A program made the translations under genes and the position numbers. Shown here one piece after another: positions 26,445 to 33,382 of a stretch of 64,000 nt of DNA. How positions within the stretch are numbered: the first letter of the stretch is position 1; each line of letters starts with the position of its first letter. Origin of the DNA: a virus; the IMG/VR virus record IMGVR_UViG_3300020439_000004, positions 44,943 through 108,942 of that record; one strand, 5' to 3'. Under the pieces are notes generated by a model, which saw only the letters and a program-made list of their open reading frames with translations, was not told where the DNA came from and did no database searches.

Positions 26445-27533
26445 TCAAACACTGTATATACAGTCTAAGATAGAATCTATGGTCTTTTTATAGGTAAATT
26501 TGTCACGCAATTTTGTCCCTTCTGTGTTAATTTGTCCCACTTTTTCTTCTGCTTTTTCCATAGCAGAGAGTATAGCTTTACCATCTAATTTGTAATATTG
26601 TCCTTGATTGAATGGAGCGCCCTCTTTGAAAAACAAGTTATCATAACAAGGTTGCTTTCCTATGGGATCTACAAGTATGGCGTTGTCTTTTGTGGCCCAA
26701 TCTTTATGTGAACTACAGTTACTTACTAAAGACCATTTACCCAAAGCTGTAGCGTTAAATGCGGGTAAATTCCAACCTTCGCCATTTGATAAGCCAGATA
26801 AATCAATATCAATATTGTTCATTAATATATTCACCTCTTCGTTTGTTTTAAGATGAGGTAAAAAATTAATATTACTCCAATGTTGATTCATTGTAGAGCT
26901 ATTAATAGCCTGTTGCATTTGCTCTTGATTTAAAAAAGAATTATTTACCAAGCAACTCAACTGATATTTAGGATTATTGCCATATTTATTCAGCCATAAT
27001 TGTATCAAAGCTTGAGTATTTTTTCTTCTTTCAAACTTTCCAATCAACCCAAAATGAATAACTTCTTTATCAAATTCTTTTGGTATTTCTTTAAAGTCTG
27101 GGTCAAAACCAAGAGGTACTGCGGAGACGTTTGTGCAGCCTTTTTGCTTAAATGCATCGGCAGCTTCCGTTGAAGAAAAGAAAACGTGTTTCTGCATTTT
27201 AACAATGTTAACTTCCTCTGTTGTTGGAGAATCTAATTCATAAAAAGTATATAGATATTGATTTTGACCTAATGTTTTTTCTGATCCATTTAAGTGCCAA
27301 AGTTTTAAAGTGGGAGTATCTTTATCAAGTTTTGCTAGCCTTTGTGCCGCGATTGAGGATGTCCATTGTTTAAAATCATCATCAATAGTATTGAAAGCTG
27401 AAAAATCTCCTTGATCTCCTATAGGATGAAGACTGATATCAATATCTTGCTCCTTTAAAACTCTTAAAAAGTTTATAGAAACATTACCAAAGCTCAATGC
27501 ATTTATAGGAGCTTCAAAGTTTAATTTTTTCAT
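26445..27533 (-). CDS. GT-B glycosyltransferase
   Basis: A 362-residue protein of the family 1/4 GT-B type common in phages and host glycan clusters. The N-terminal domain starts ALSFGNVSINFLRVL; the hinge region has VAAVPLGFDP-like VSAVPLGFDPDF (about 137-148); the C-terminal domain has VIHFGLIGKFERRKNTQAL and the donor-site motif SNGEGWNLPAFNATALGKW (E-x7-E type position with one Glu replaced). Acceptor and donor are unknown. It lies between the sigma factor and hsp20 genes in the leftward block and overlaps the sigma factor gene by 20 nt. Confidence 0.8.
   Translation of the reverse strand: MKKLNFEAPINALSFGNVSINFLRVLKEQDIDISLHPIGDQGDFSAFNTIDDDFKQWTSSIAAQRLAKLDKDTPTLKLWHLNGSEKTLGQNQYLYTFYELDSPTTEEVNIVKMQKHVFFSSTEAADAFKQKGCTNVSAVPLGFDPDFKEIPKEFDKEVIHFGLIGKFERRKNTQALIQLWLNKYGNNPKYQLSCLVNNSFLNQEQMQQAINSSTMNQHWSNINFLPHLKTNEEVNILMNNIDIDLSGLSNGEGWNLPAFNATALGKWSLVSNCSSHKDWATKDNAILVDPIGKQPCYDNLFFKEGAPFNQGQYYKLDGKAILSAMEKAEEKVGQINTEGTKLRDKFTYKKTIDSILDCIYSV
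26451..26464. repeat. Perfect 14-bp palindrome ACTGTATATACAGT
   Basis: This exact palindrome spans the 3' end of the glycosyltransferase gene, just upstream of hsp20. Its TATACAGT half also occurs in the promoter-like elements at 4401-4414 and 31045-31057. It may be an operator for a dimeric regulator, or chance in AT-rich coding DNA. Confidence 0.4.
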
Positions 27534-28140
27534 TTTCTATTTTGTTTTTTAATTCTTTTATGGCTCTATCATGGATATTTATGCAACCTTGAGCTGAAAG
27601 ATTTACTTTTTCTGCCACTAGTTTCCAAGGTTTTAATTTACATCCTTTGCCGTTAAAATATCTTTCATTAAAGATTGTTTTAAGGCGTTCGTCTTTATGT
27701 TTAAAGATTAAGTTTAAAATTCTTTTAAATGAGTCGTTAAACAGACAACTTTCATCAGGGGTTTTGTGTTTATCTTTTTGGTTGTTCCTTTTTTGTTCTT
27801 CCCTTTCTTCAAAGCTGACTAGTCTTGAATTCTTTTTATTTTTAGTTTTTTGGGTTAAGCACATATACTTGGTTTTATTCGCCAAGTGTGTAGAAAATTT
27901 AGCTTTTTCAGGCTTATATTCTAAAGCAGCTTTATAAATAACATAATCTTTATCTTCCATAATATCATTTATTTGATTGAAAGATAAGCCGTTATAGCCA
28001 AACTTTTTAAGCATGTCCACATAAATACCAGAATGCCTAGAAATTAACTCTTGGAGAGCTAATTCATCGTTTTTTTCTTGTATTAAAACCGCTAAGTCGG
28101 TGTCTGTCAGAGATTTAGTCAATAAACTACTATATTTCAT
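27514..28140 (-). CDS. Phage-encoded sigma factor (sigma70 family)
   Basis: A 208-residue protein with the two essential parts of a sigma70-family factor. Region 2: residues about 25-100, including LQELISRHSGIYVDMLKKFG and YKPEKAKFSTHLANKTKYMC (family pattern Y-x-P-E-K-x-x-F-S-T). Region 4 helix-turn-helix: residues about 170-205, PWKLVAEKVNLSAQGCINIH followed by DRAIKELK. A Lys/Glu-rich linker joins them. Regions 1.1 and 3 are missing. It would direct host RNA polymerase to phage promoters, most likely middle or late ones. It is the first gene of the leftward block and faces the palindromic regulatory region. The GTGTAA motifs are candidate targets. Confidence 0.75.
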   Translation of the reverse strand: MKYSSLLTKSLTDTDLAVLIQEKNDELALQELISRHSGIYVDMLKKFGYNGLSFNQINDIMEDKDYVIYKAALEYKPEKAKFSTHLANKTKYMCLTQKTKNKKNSRLVSFEEREEQKRNNQKDKHKTPDESCLFNDSFKRILNLIFKHKDERLKTIFNERYFNGKGCKLKPWKLVAEKVNLSAQGCINIHDRAIKELKNKIENEKIKL

Positions 28141-28173
28141 AAATAAAAAAAATCAACTTTTTTTTGATTTTTG

Positions 28174-28201
28174 TTGACAGGGGTAAAAATTTTCCTATCA
28201 T
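28174..28201 (+). promoter_or_regulatory. Sigma70 promoter TTGACA-N16-TATCAT
   Basis: A consensus -35 box (28174-28179) and a one-mismatch -10 box (28196-28201) point at the ribonucleotide reductase genes. Transcription from here would give a leader of about 200 nt containing the palindrome cluster. Confidence 0.6.
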
Positions 28202-28294
28202 TACGTAATCCGTAAGGTTACGATATCCTTTACTTACCTTCACTGTAAGGTTACGATATAACTATTACGTCACCCTCTTAACGTAAACCTTACG
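28200..28294. repeat. Palindrome cluster (CGTAA / TTACG elements)
   Basis: A 15-bp direct repeat GTAAGGTTACGATAT occurs at 28212-28226 and 28245-28259, 33 bp apart (about three helix turns). Each copy contains a palindromic core, arms GTAA and TTAC around GG. A third palindrome CGTAAACCTTACG lies at 28282-28294 and a perfect palindrome ATTACGTAAT at 28200-28209. The arrangement looks like operators for a dimeric protein. In RNA, either direct repeat could pair with the third element. Confidence 0.8.
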
Positions 28295-28297
28295 AAA

Positions 28298-28330
28298 AAT
28301 ATTTATATTACTTCGTAATATATAAATATT
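28298..28330 (+). promoter_or_regulatory. AT-rich hairpin in the nrd leader
   Basis: A 14-bp stem (28298-28311 with 28315-28330, 2-nt bulge) closes a TTC loop. A short AAGC-TTC-GCTT hairpin plus T-run follows at 28333-28349. Together they resemble an attenuator, but the second stem is only 4 bp. Confidence 0.45.
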
Positions 28331-28391
28331 TTAAGCTTCGCTTTTTTTATAAAAATAATTAATTGACATACTTCTCTCGTCGTATAAGCTC

Positions 28392-28397
28392 GTGTAA
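28392..28397 (+). promoter_or_regulatory. GTGTAA motif before nrdB
   Basis: GTGTAA ends 9 nt before the nrdB ATG, the spacing seen in the close-set group. It is part of a small palindrome, GTAAATTTAC. No Shine-Dalgarno sequence is present. Confidence 0.5.
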
Positions 28398-28406
28398 ATT
28401 TACGCA

Positions 28407-29378
28407 ATGATTTTTGAAGAACAAGTATCCAGAAAGCCAGATCACTACCCATGGGCGCAAGAGTTCATTGAAGCTATGCACAATGGGTTTTGGACTGATA
28501 AAGAGTTTAGTTTCACAAGTGATGTTCAAGATTTTAAAGTAAATCTGAATGAGACTGAAAAAGAGATGGTGATTAGAACACTATCTGCAATAGGTCAAAT
28601 TGAGGTTGCTGTTAAAAAGTTCTGGAGCAAACTTGGAGACAATTTGCCACATCCTAGCTTAACAGACCTTGGCTATGTTATGGCAAACATAGAGGTCATT
28701 CACAACAATGCTTATGAGCGCTTGCTAAAAGTTTTAGGGCTTGAGGACATTTTTGAGCAGAACTTAAAATTAGATTTTATTGAGGGTCGTGTTAAATACT
28801 TAAGAAAGTACAATCACAAATTTTACAAAGATTCAAAGAAACAATATGTTTACTCAATTATTCTTTTCACGCTTTTTGTAGAAAATGTTTCTTTGTTTTC
28901 TCAGTTCTATATTATCAACTGGTTCAATCGTTACCGCAATGTGCTTAAAGACACTGGCCAACAGGTTAAGTACACTAGAAATGAAGAAAATATTCATGCT
29001 TTAGCTGGCATAAAGATTGTAAATACAATCAGAGAAGAGCATCCTGAATTATTTGATGAAGAGTTAGAAGAGAGAATTCTACAAGAAGCTGAAGCCGCCT
29101 TTAAAGCGGAATCAAAAATTGTAGATTGGATGATCAATGGCTTTAATGAAAAAGGTTTGAGCGCTCCAGTTTTAAAAGAGTTCATAAAAAGTAGAATTAA
29201 TGATTCTTTAGAACAAATTAACTTTAAAAAAGCTTTTGAGGTTGACAAGTCTTTGTTAGAAGATACAGTGTGGTTTGAAGAAGAATTATTAGGCAATAAC
29301 GCTACTGATTTTTTCCATACTAGACCTGTGGAATATTCAAAAAATTCTCAAACATTTGACGCTGACGATTTATTCTAA
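28407..29378 (+). CDS. nrdB: Ribonucleotide reductase class I, small subunit
   Basis: A 323-residue ferritin-like protein that generates the radical needed to reduce ribonucleotides to deoxyribonucleotides. Metal ligands are in place: first acidic ligand in AIGQIEVAVKKFW, E-x-x-H in NIEVIHNNAY, Glu in LFVENVSLF, and E-x-x-H in RNEENIHALAG. The Tyr of EVIHNNAY sits four residues after the His, like radical Tyr122 of E. coli, so a tyrosyl-radical enzyme is likely. The C-terminus DADDLF would bind the large subunit. It overlaps the large-subunit gene by one base (TAATG). Gene order small-large is inverted relative to E. coli. Confidence 0.95.
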   Translation: MIFEEQVSRKPDHYPWAQEFIEAMHNGFWTDKEFSFTSDVQDFKVNLNETEKEMVIRTLSAIGQIEVAVKKFWSKLGDNLPHPSLTDLGYVMANIEVIHNNAYERLLKVLGLEDIFEQNLKLDFIEGRVKYLRKYNHKFYKDSKKQYVYSIILFTLFVENVSLFSQFYIINWFNRYRNVLKDTGQQVKYTRNEENIHALAGIKIVNTIREEHPELFDEELEERILQEAEAAFKAESKIVDWMINGFNEKGLSAPVLKEFIKSRINDSLEQINFKKAFEVDKSLLEDTVWFEEELLGNNATDFFHTRPVEYSKNSQTFDADDLF

Positions 29379-31024
29379 TGAAAGACTACTACTGGTTAAA
29401 CGAAGATTCTATTAAGTTCCTTGAAAGAGGGTATCTCAAAGAAGGAGAAACCCCAGAGAAGAGGATAAGAGATATAGCAGAAGCTGCTGAAAAATACCTT
29501 AAACAAGGTGGATTTGCTGATAAATTTGAGGGGTATATAAAGCAAGGTTTTTATTCTCTTGCTAGCCCAGTTTGGTCAAATTTTGGAAGATCAAGAGGTT
29601 TGCCCATTTCTTGCAATGGTGTTTACATTGAAGACAAAATGCACTCTATTTTAGAGAAGCAAGCTGAAGTTGGCATGCAAACAAAACATGGGTCAGGCAC
29701 TTCTGGTTATTTCGGTTCTCTCAGAGGCAGAGGCGTTCCAATTAGTGTTGGTGGAGTTTCTGCTGGAGCTGTATACTTTATGGAACTATTTGACAAAGTT
29801 GCATCTATTGTATCTCAAGGTCATGTCAGAAGAGGATCTTTTGCGGCATATCTTCCTGTTGATCATCCAGACATAGAAGAGTTTCTTAGAATTAGAAGTG
29901 AAGGTAATCCAATACAAGAAATGTCTTTTGCGGTTTGTATAAATGACGAGTGGATGCAATCCATGGTTGATGGAGATAAAGATAAAAGAAAAGTTTGGGC
30001 TAACATTATAAAGAAAAGATTTGAAACTGGATATCCTTATATTTTCTTTACAGATAATGCGAACAATCAAGCTCCAGAATGTTATAAAGATAAAGACTTA
30101 AAAATTCATGCATCAAATTTATGCAGTGAGATAGCATTGCATTCTTCTGAAGATGAATCTTTTGTTTGTTGTCTATCTTCTCTTAACTTGTTGAGATGGG
30201 ATGAAATAAAAGAAACTGATGCAGTGGAAACATTAGTTAAATTTTTGGATGCCGTTATGGAGGAGTATATCTATAAAACAGAAAATATTCCCTTTATGAA
30301 ATCTTGTCATAACTTTGCTAAAAGACAAAGAGCTTTAGGTATGGGTGTGCTTGGATGGCATTCTTTGTTGCAATCAAAAATGATTTCCTTCGAAAGCATG
30401 GAGGCTAAGTTTCTAAATCTTGAGATACATAACATAATAAAAGAAAGAGCTGACAGAGCAACTCATGAATTAGCTGAAGAATTTGGAGAGCCAGAATACC
30501 TTAAAGGTTACGGCAGAAGAAATGTAACTACCATGGCAATAGCTCCAACAACTTCTAGCTCATTTATACTTGGTCAAGTTTCTCCATCAATAGAGCCTCT
30601 TAATAGTAATTATTTCACCAAAGATTTAGCTAAAGGTAAGTTTACTTTTAAAAATCAATTCTTAGAGCAACTCTTAGAAGAAAAAGGGAAAAATAATCAG
30701 ACTACTTGGAAATCTATTTTAGTTAAAGGTGGTTCTGTACAACACTTAGATTTTCTATCTGATGAAGAAAAAGCTGTATTTAAAACTTTTGGAGAAATTT
30801 CTCAAAAAGAAATAGTAATTCAAGCCGCACAAAGGCAAAGATATATTGACCAAGGGCAAAGTTTGAATGTTATGATTTCTCCGAAATGCCCGCCAAAGCA
30901 AGTCAGCGAGCTATTAATTTACGGTTGGGAGCAAGGCGTTAAGAGTTTTTACTATCAAAGAAGTGCTAATCCTAGCCAAGAATTAGCTAGATCTATACTT
31001 GATTGTAGTTCCTGCGAAGGATAA
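29378..31024 (+). CDS. nrdA: Ribonucleotide reductase class I, large subunit (compact)
   Basis: A 548-residue catalytic subunit, about 200 shorter than E. coli NrdA. The ATP-cone (overall activity site) is missing from the N-terminus, which would free the enzyme from dATP inhibition. Catalytic residues are present: Cys in LPISCNG, N-x-C-x-E in NLCSEIAL, Cys in FVCCLSSLNL, the radical-transfer Tyr pair in SFYYQRS, and a C-terminal redox pair in CSSCEG. Substrate-specificity loops are recognisable around GHVRRGSFAAYLP. Translation is coupled to nrdB. It supplies dNTPs for phage DNA synthesis. Confidence 0.95.
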   Translation: MKDYYWLNEDSIKFLERGYLKEGETPEKRIRDIAEAAEKYLKQGGFADKFEGYIKQGFYSLASPVWSNFGRSRGLPISCNGVYIEDKMHSILEKQAEVGMQTKHGSGTSGYFGSLRGRGVPISVGGVSAGAVYFMELFDKVASIVSQGHVRRGSFAAYLPVDHPDIEEFLRIRSEGNPIQEMSFAVCINDEWMQSMVDGDKDKRKVWANIIKKRFETGYPYIFFTDNANNQAPECYKDKDLKIHASNLCSEIALHSSEDESFVCCLSSLNLLRWDEIKETDAVETLVKFLDAVMEEYIYKTENIPFMKSCHNFAKRQRALGMGVLGWHSLLQSKMISFESMEAKFLNLEIHNIIKERADRATHELAEEFGEPEYLKGYGRRNVTTMAIAPTTSSSFILGQVSPSIEPLNSNYFTKDLAKGKFTFKNQFLEQLLEEKGKNNQTTWKSILVKGGSVQHLDFLSDEEKAVFKTFGEISQKEIVIQAAQRQRYIDQGQSLNVMISPKCPPKQVSELLIYGWEQGVKSFYYQRSANPSQELARSILDCSSCEG

Positions 31025-31039
31025 TTTCCCTTTCTAAAA

Positions 31040-31057
31040 GTGTAGTGTATATACAGT
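31040..31057 (+). promoter_or_regulatory. GTGTA / TATACAGT promoter-like element
   Basis: GTGTAGTGTATATACAGT lies between nrdA and the small gene at 31062. The part GTGTATATACAGT differs from the element before 4415 (GTGTAATATACAGT) by one missing A, and also shares TATACAGT with the palindrome at 26451. Confidence 0.5.
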
Positions 31058-31061
31058 CACT

Positions 31062-31181
31062 ATGGCTGAATTATACACAATACTAACAGAGGAGCAGGAT
31101 ACGCAAGATCCTGACTTTACGTCAGATGATACCTTAGCTTTTATTTTAGGTAAAATAGACGAAGAAATCTCTGAAGATTAG
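31062..31181 (+). CDS. Small acidic protein (39 residues)
   Basis: An open frame of 39 codons from ATG to TAG, encoding a very acidic peptide (MAELYTILTEEQDTQDPD... ending EISED). It is preceded by a close copy of the promoter-like element found at 4401, with the ATG 4 nt after it, which supports it as a real gene. No family recognised. Small acidic phage proteins often inhibit or mimic DNA-binding host proteins, but nothing here proves that. Confidence 0.6.
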   Translation: MAELYTILTEEQDTQDPDFTSDDTLAFILGKIDEEISED

Positions 31182-31209
31182 TTGAAAAAAACAAAATTAA
31201 TCTTAAAAT
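31182..31209 (+). promoter_or_regulatory. Promoter TTGAAA-N16-TAAAAT
   Basis: TTGAAA (31182-31187) and TAAAAT (31204-31209) are 16 nt apart and face the glycan operon. The leader would be about 65 nt and would contain the hairpin at 31249-31279. Confidence 0.5.
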
Positions 31210-31248
31210 AGAGAAGTCAGGGATTAAGCTCCTTGAGGTCATAGTATG

Positions 31249-31279
31249 CCTCTGGGTCAAATAATTTTTGGCTCAGAGG
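31249..31279 (+). promoter_or_regulatory. Hairpin immediately before the glycan operon start
   Basis: A 10-bp stem (31249-31258 with 31270-31279, two G-U pairs) with an 11-nt loop ends 3 nt before the ATG of the GT2 gene. Only three T residues follow, so a translation-controlling hairpin is as likely as a terminator. Its CCTCTGG...CAGAGG arms resemble those of the hairpin at 34460. Confidence 0.55.
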
Positions 31280-31282
31280 TTT

Positions 31283-31894
31283 ATGATTACTTTTGCTATA
31301 ACTGTCGCAGATGAACTTTTTGAATTTAAAAGGCTTATAAATTCTTTACAGCCTTACGTTTATCCACAAGAAGAGATTGTTGTACTTGCAGATAAAAATA
31401 AAGTTACAAAAGAAATAGAGGAACATTGTGATTTATGTGGATTAAAAATTAATTTTTTTAATTTTCAAAATGACTTTTCTGAGTTTAAGAACGAGCTTTT
31501 TAATCTATCTACAAAGGATTATCTATTCCAAATTGATGCTGACGAACAAATACCCCCATCTCTTATACATATATTAAGACAAGTAGCCTCTCAAAAGAAA
31601 GTTGATTTGCTTTGGATTCCTAGAATTAATATAGTTCAAGGCGCTACTGAAGAAGATATAAAAAATTTCAACTGGAACATAAATGAGCTGGGATGGGAGG
31701 GCTTTCCAGATTTTCAATCTAGGTTTGTTTCAACTAAAGGTGATATCAGATGGAAGAATAAAGTACATGAAATTTTAACTGGCGCTAAAAATCAAGCTAG
31801 GATAGAAGAAAAACCAATAGAACTTTATTCTATTCTTCATGTGAAGCATATAGATAAACAAAAGAAACAAAATAATTATTATGACACAATCTAA
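31283..31894 (+). CDS. GT2-family glycosyltransferase
   Basis: A 203-residue GT-A fold enzyme. It begins ITFAITVADELFEFKRLINS (the nucleotide-binding Rossmann-like start), then EEIVVLADKN, and the metal-binding DxD in FQIDADEQIPPSL (about residues 88-100), followed by WEGFPDFQSRFV and KVHEIL, typical of WaaE/KdtX-like GT2 enzymes. It transfers a sugar from a nucleotide donor; the acceptor is unknown. A TTG at 31268 would start inside the hairpin stem, so the ATG at 31283 is chosen. It overlaps the next gene by 14 nt. Confidence 0.8.
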   Translation: MITFAITVADELFEFKRLINSLQPYVYPQEEIVVLADKNKVTKEIEEHCDLCGLKINFFNFQNDFSEFKNELFNLSTKDYLFQIDADEQIPPSLIHILRQVASQKKVDLLWIPRINIVQGATEEDIKNFNWNINELGWEGFPDFQSRFVSTKGDIRWKNKVHEILTGAKNQARIEEKPIELYSILHVKHIDKQKKQNNYYDTI

Positions 31895-32699
31895 GATTTT
31901 AGTAAGGGCGGAAGGAGGATTAGGTGATTGTTTATTAGCAAATAGGTTTATACCTGCCATAAGAGAGAAGCATCCAAACTCTGAAGTCACCTTTGCGTTA
32001 GATAACGATAGAGGTGAAACATTTCAGTTAGATGTTCTTTACCATTTCTACAAAAGAATGAGTGATACTTACTCTTTTTTTGCTGATCATAATCCTGATG
32101 ACTTTGATTATTTTTATGATCTACATATAGATAAAATGCTTTGGACTACTTATGACTTTGATTGGTTAAGTAGATTTTATTATTTTCCAAAACCAAAAGT
32201 AAAAATAGAAAAGCAAGATTATGTTTGTTTGCATTTAACTCATAATAAATGGCCTCCTAAAAATTTGCCTAAATATTATTTAGATCAAGTAGTCAAATCA
32301 ATTAAACAGGTGGCCCCTTCGGTAAAAGCTATATGCACTGAATCTGAAATAGGTTCTTACTGCAATATTCTTACTGAGGATGAGATAGTTTGTGGAGATA
32401 TAGTTACGGCTTGTGAAACTGTTGCTGGCGCAAAGGCATTTGTAACAATAGACTCAGGATTTAAATATATAGCTTATGCGTATGGTGTCCCAACAATAGA
32501 AACAGCAGACTACTATACAGATGTAGGGCAAATTCACCCAATGATAAAAGCTAGGTGGTTGCCATTTAATGAAAGAGGATTGCCTTTATTATGTAATGTT
32601 GATTTTTTTAAAGTGGCTCTATATAATATCTTCAATAATAAAATTTCTACAATTTTTCCATTCTTTAGCAAAAACGAAAATATTTTTAAACTATCATGA
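31881..32699 (+). CDS. GT9-like (heptosyltransferase-related) protein
   Basis: A 272-residue protein. The N-terminus KILVRAEGGLGDCLLANRFI is the signature start of GT9 enzymes (I-R-x-x-x-L-G-D-x-x-x-x-x-P) and IREKHPNSEVTFALD the second strand. The C-terminal half has AFVTIDSGFKYIAYAYGVPT, equal to the family D-S-G-x-x-H-x-A-x-A-x-G-x-P, but the usual His is a Tyr. At 272 residues it is shorter than normal (about 330-350). Likely a sugar transferase acting with the GT2 neighbour. Overlaps the methyltransferase gene by ATGA. Confidence 0.65.
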   Translation: MTQSKILVRAEGGLGDCLLANRFIPAIREKHPNSEVTFALDNDRGETFQLDVLYHFYKRMSDTYSFFADHNPDDFDYFYDLHIDKMLWTTYDFDWLSRFYYFPKPKVKIEKQDYVCLHLTHNKWPPKNLPKYYLDQVVKSIKQVAPSVKAICTESEIGSYCNILTEDEIVCGDIVTACETVAGAKAFVTIDSGFKYIAYAYGVPTIETADYYTDVGQIHPMIKARWLPFNERGLPLLCNVDFFKVALYNIFNNKISTIFPFFSKNENIFKLS

Positions 32700-33382
32700 C
32701 AGAGTCACAAAACTTAAAACTCCAGCAAATTGAAATGAATATAGGAGGAGTCGGAATTAGCTGCTTTGACTTTCCAACAAGTATGACTCCCTATGGAACA
32801 AAAGAAGTGATATTGGGAAATAAATTTAAATTTGATGAAGTGGATATAGGAGAAGGTGACAATTATGTTGAAGTAGGCGCTCATAATGGACTGTTGGCTT
32901 TTTATGTAGCTAGAATTTTTCCTAAAGCGAATATACATATTTTTGAGTGTAACCCTGTTATGGTTACAGCAATCAACTATGGTATTGCAGTAAACGGGTT
33001 TAGTAATATCAGATGTTATCCATTTGGTTTAAGCAACTATAATGGAAATTGTGATTTTGGTGTCAACTTGGAGAATACAGGAGGGTCAAGTATGCTTATA
33101 CATGATGGGCATCATGTAAAAAATCAGAAAGTTAAAGTTTTAGATTTTGAAACCGTGCTATCAACTTTTGATAATATTAAATATTTAAAAATAGACATTG
33201 AAGGAGAGGAATTTAAAATATTTAGTAGTTTAATTTCTAAAGATTCTAAATTTTTTGATAGAGTTTCTACATTAAATTTAGAATTACATGATGAGATATA
33301 TCCAGATCTAAATTTAGACAGAAAAGGTATAAAAGAATATCTATCAACATATGATGATTTAAATATTATATATCAAGATTGA
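32696..33382 (+). CDS. FkbM-family SAM-dependent methyltransferase
   Basis: A 228-residue protein with the FkbM pattern: SAM-binding DNYVEVGAHNGLLAFYVA (about residues 58-75), acidic end of strand 2 in IHIFECNPVMV, and the C-terminal IKYLKIDIEGEEFKIFSSL (about 160-178), which is the most characteristic element. FkbM enzymes O-methylate sugars or small molecules; in glycan operons they usually cap or decorate sugars. Genes on both sides are glycan genes and overlap this one. Confidence 0.85.
   Translation: MTESQNLKLQQIEMNIGGVGISCFDFPTSMTPYGTKEVILGNKFKFDEVDIGEGDNYVEVGAHNGLLAFYVARIFPKANIHIFECNPVMVTAINYGIAVNGFSNIRCYPFGLSNYNGNCDFGVNLENTGGSSMLIHDGHHVKNQKVKVLDFETVLSTFDNIKYLKIDIEGEEFKIFSSLISKDSKFFDRVSTLNLELHDEIYPDLNLDRKGIKEYLSTYDDLNIIYQD

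Larger units (their letters stand above)
28141..28406. promoter_or_regulatory. Divergent regulatory region between sigma factor and nrd genes
   Basis: The longest stretch without a gene (266 nt). It holds a rightward TTGACA-N16-TATCAT promoter, a cluster of TTACG/CGTAA palindromes, an AT-rich hairpin, a second TTGACA (28363-28368) with TATAAG only 14 nt later, and GTGTAA at 28392-28397 before nrdB. The leftward sigma gene must be driven from here as well. The repeats also make a replication origin conceivable, though no DnaA box is present. Confidence 0.65.

Noticed and set aside
28212-28259. NrdR-type regulatory boxes upstream of nrdB
   Set aside because: The repeats contain GTAAGGTTACG rather than the ACACNATAT-like NrdR consensus.
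31360-31368. Perfect DnaA box TTATCCACA; a second copy at 52396-52404
   Set aside because: Both copies are inside genes (GT2 and endolysin), isolated and far from the palindromic region. About one chance match is expected in 64 kb on two strands.
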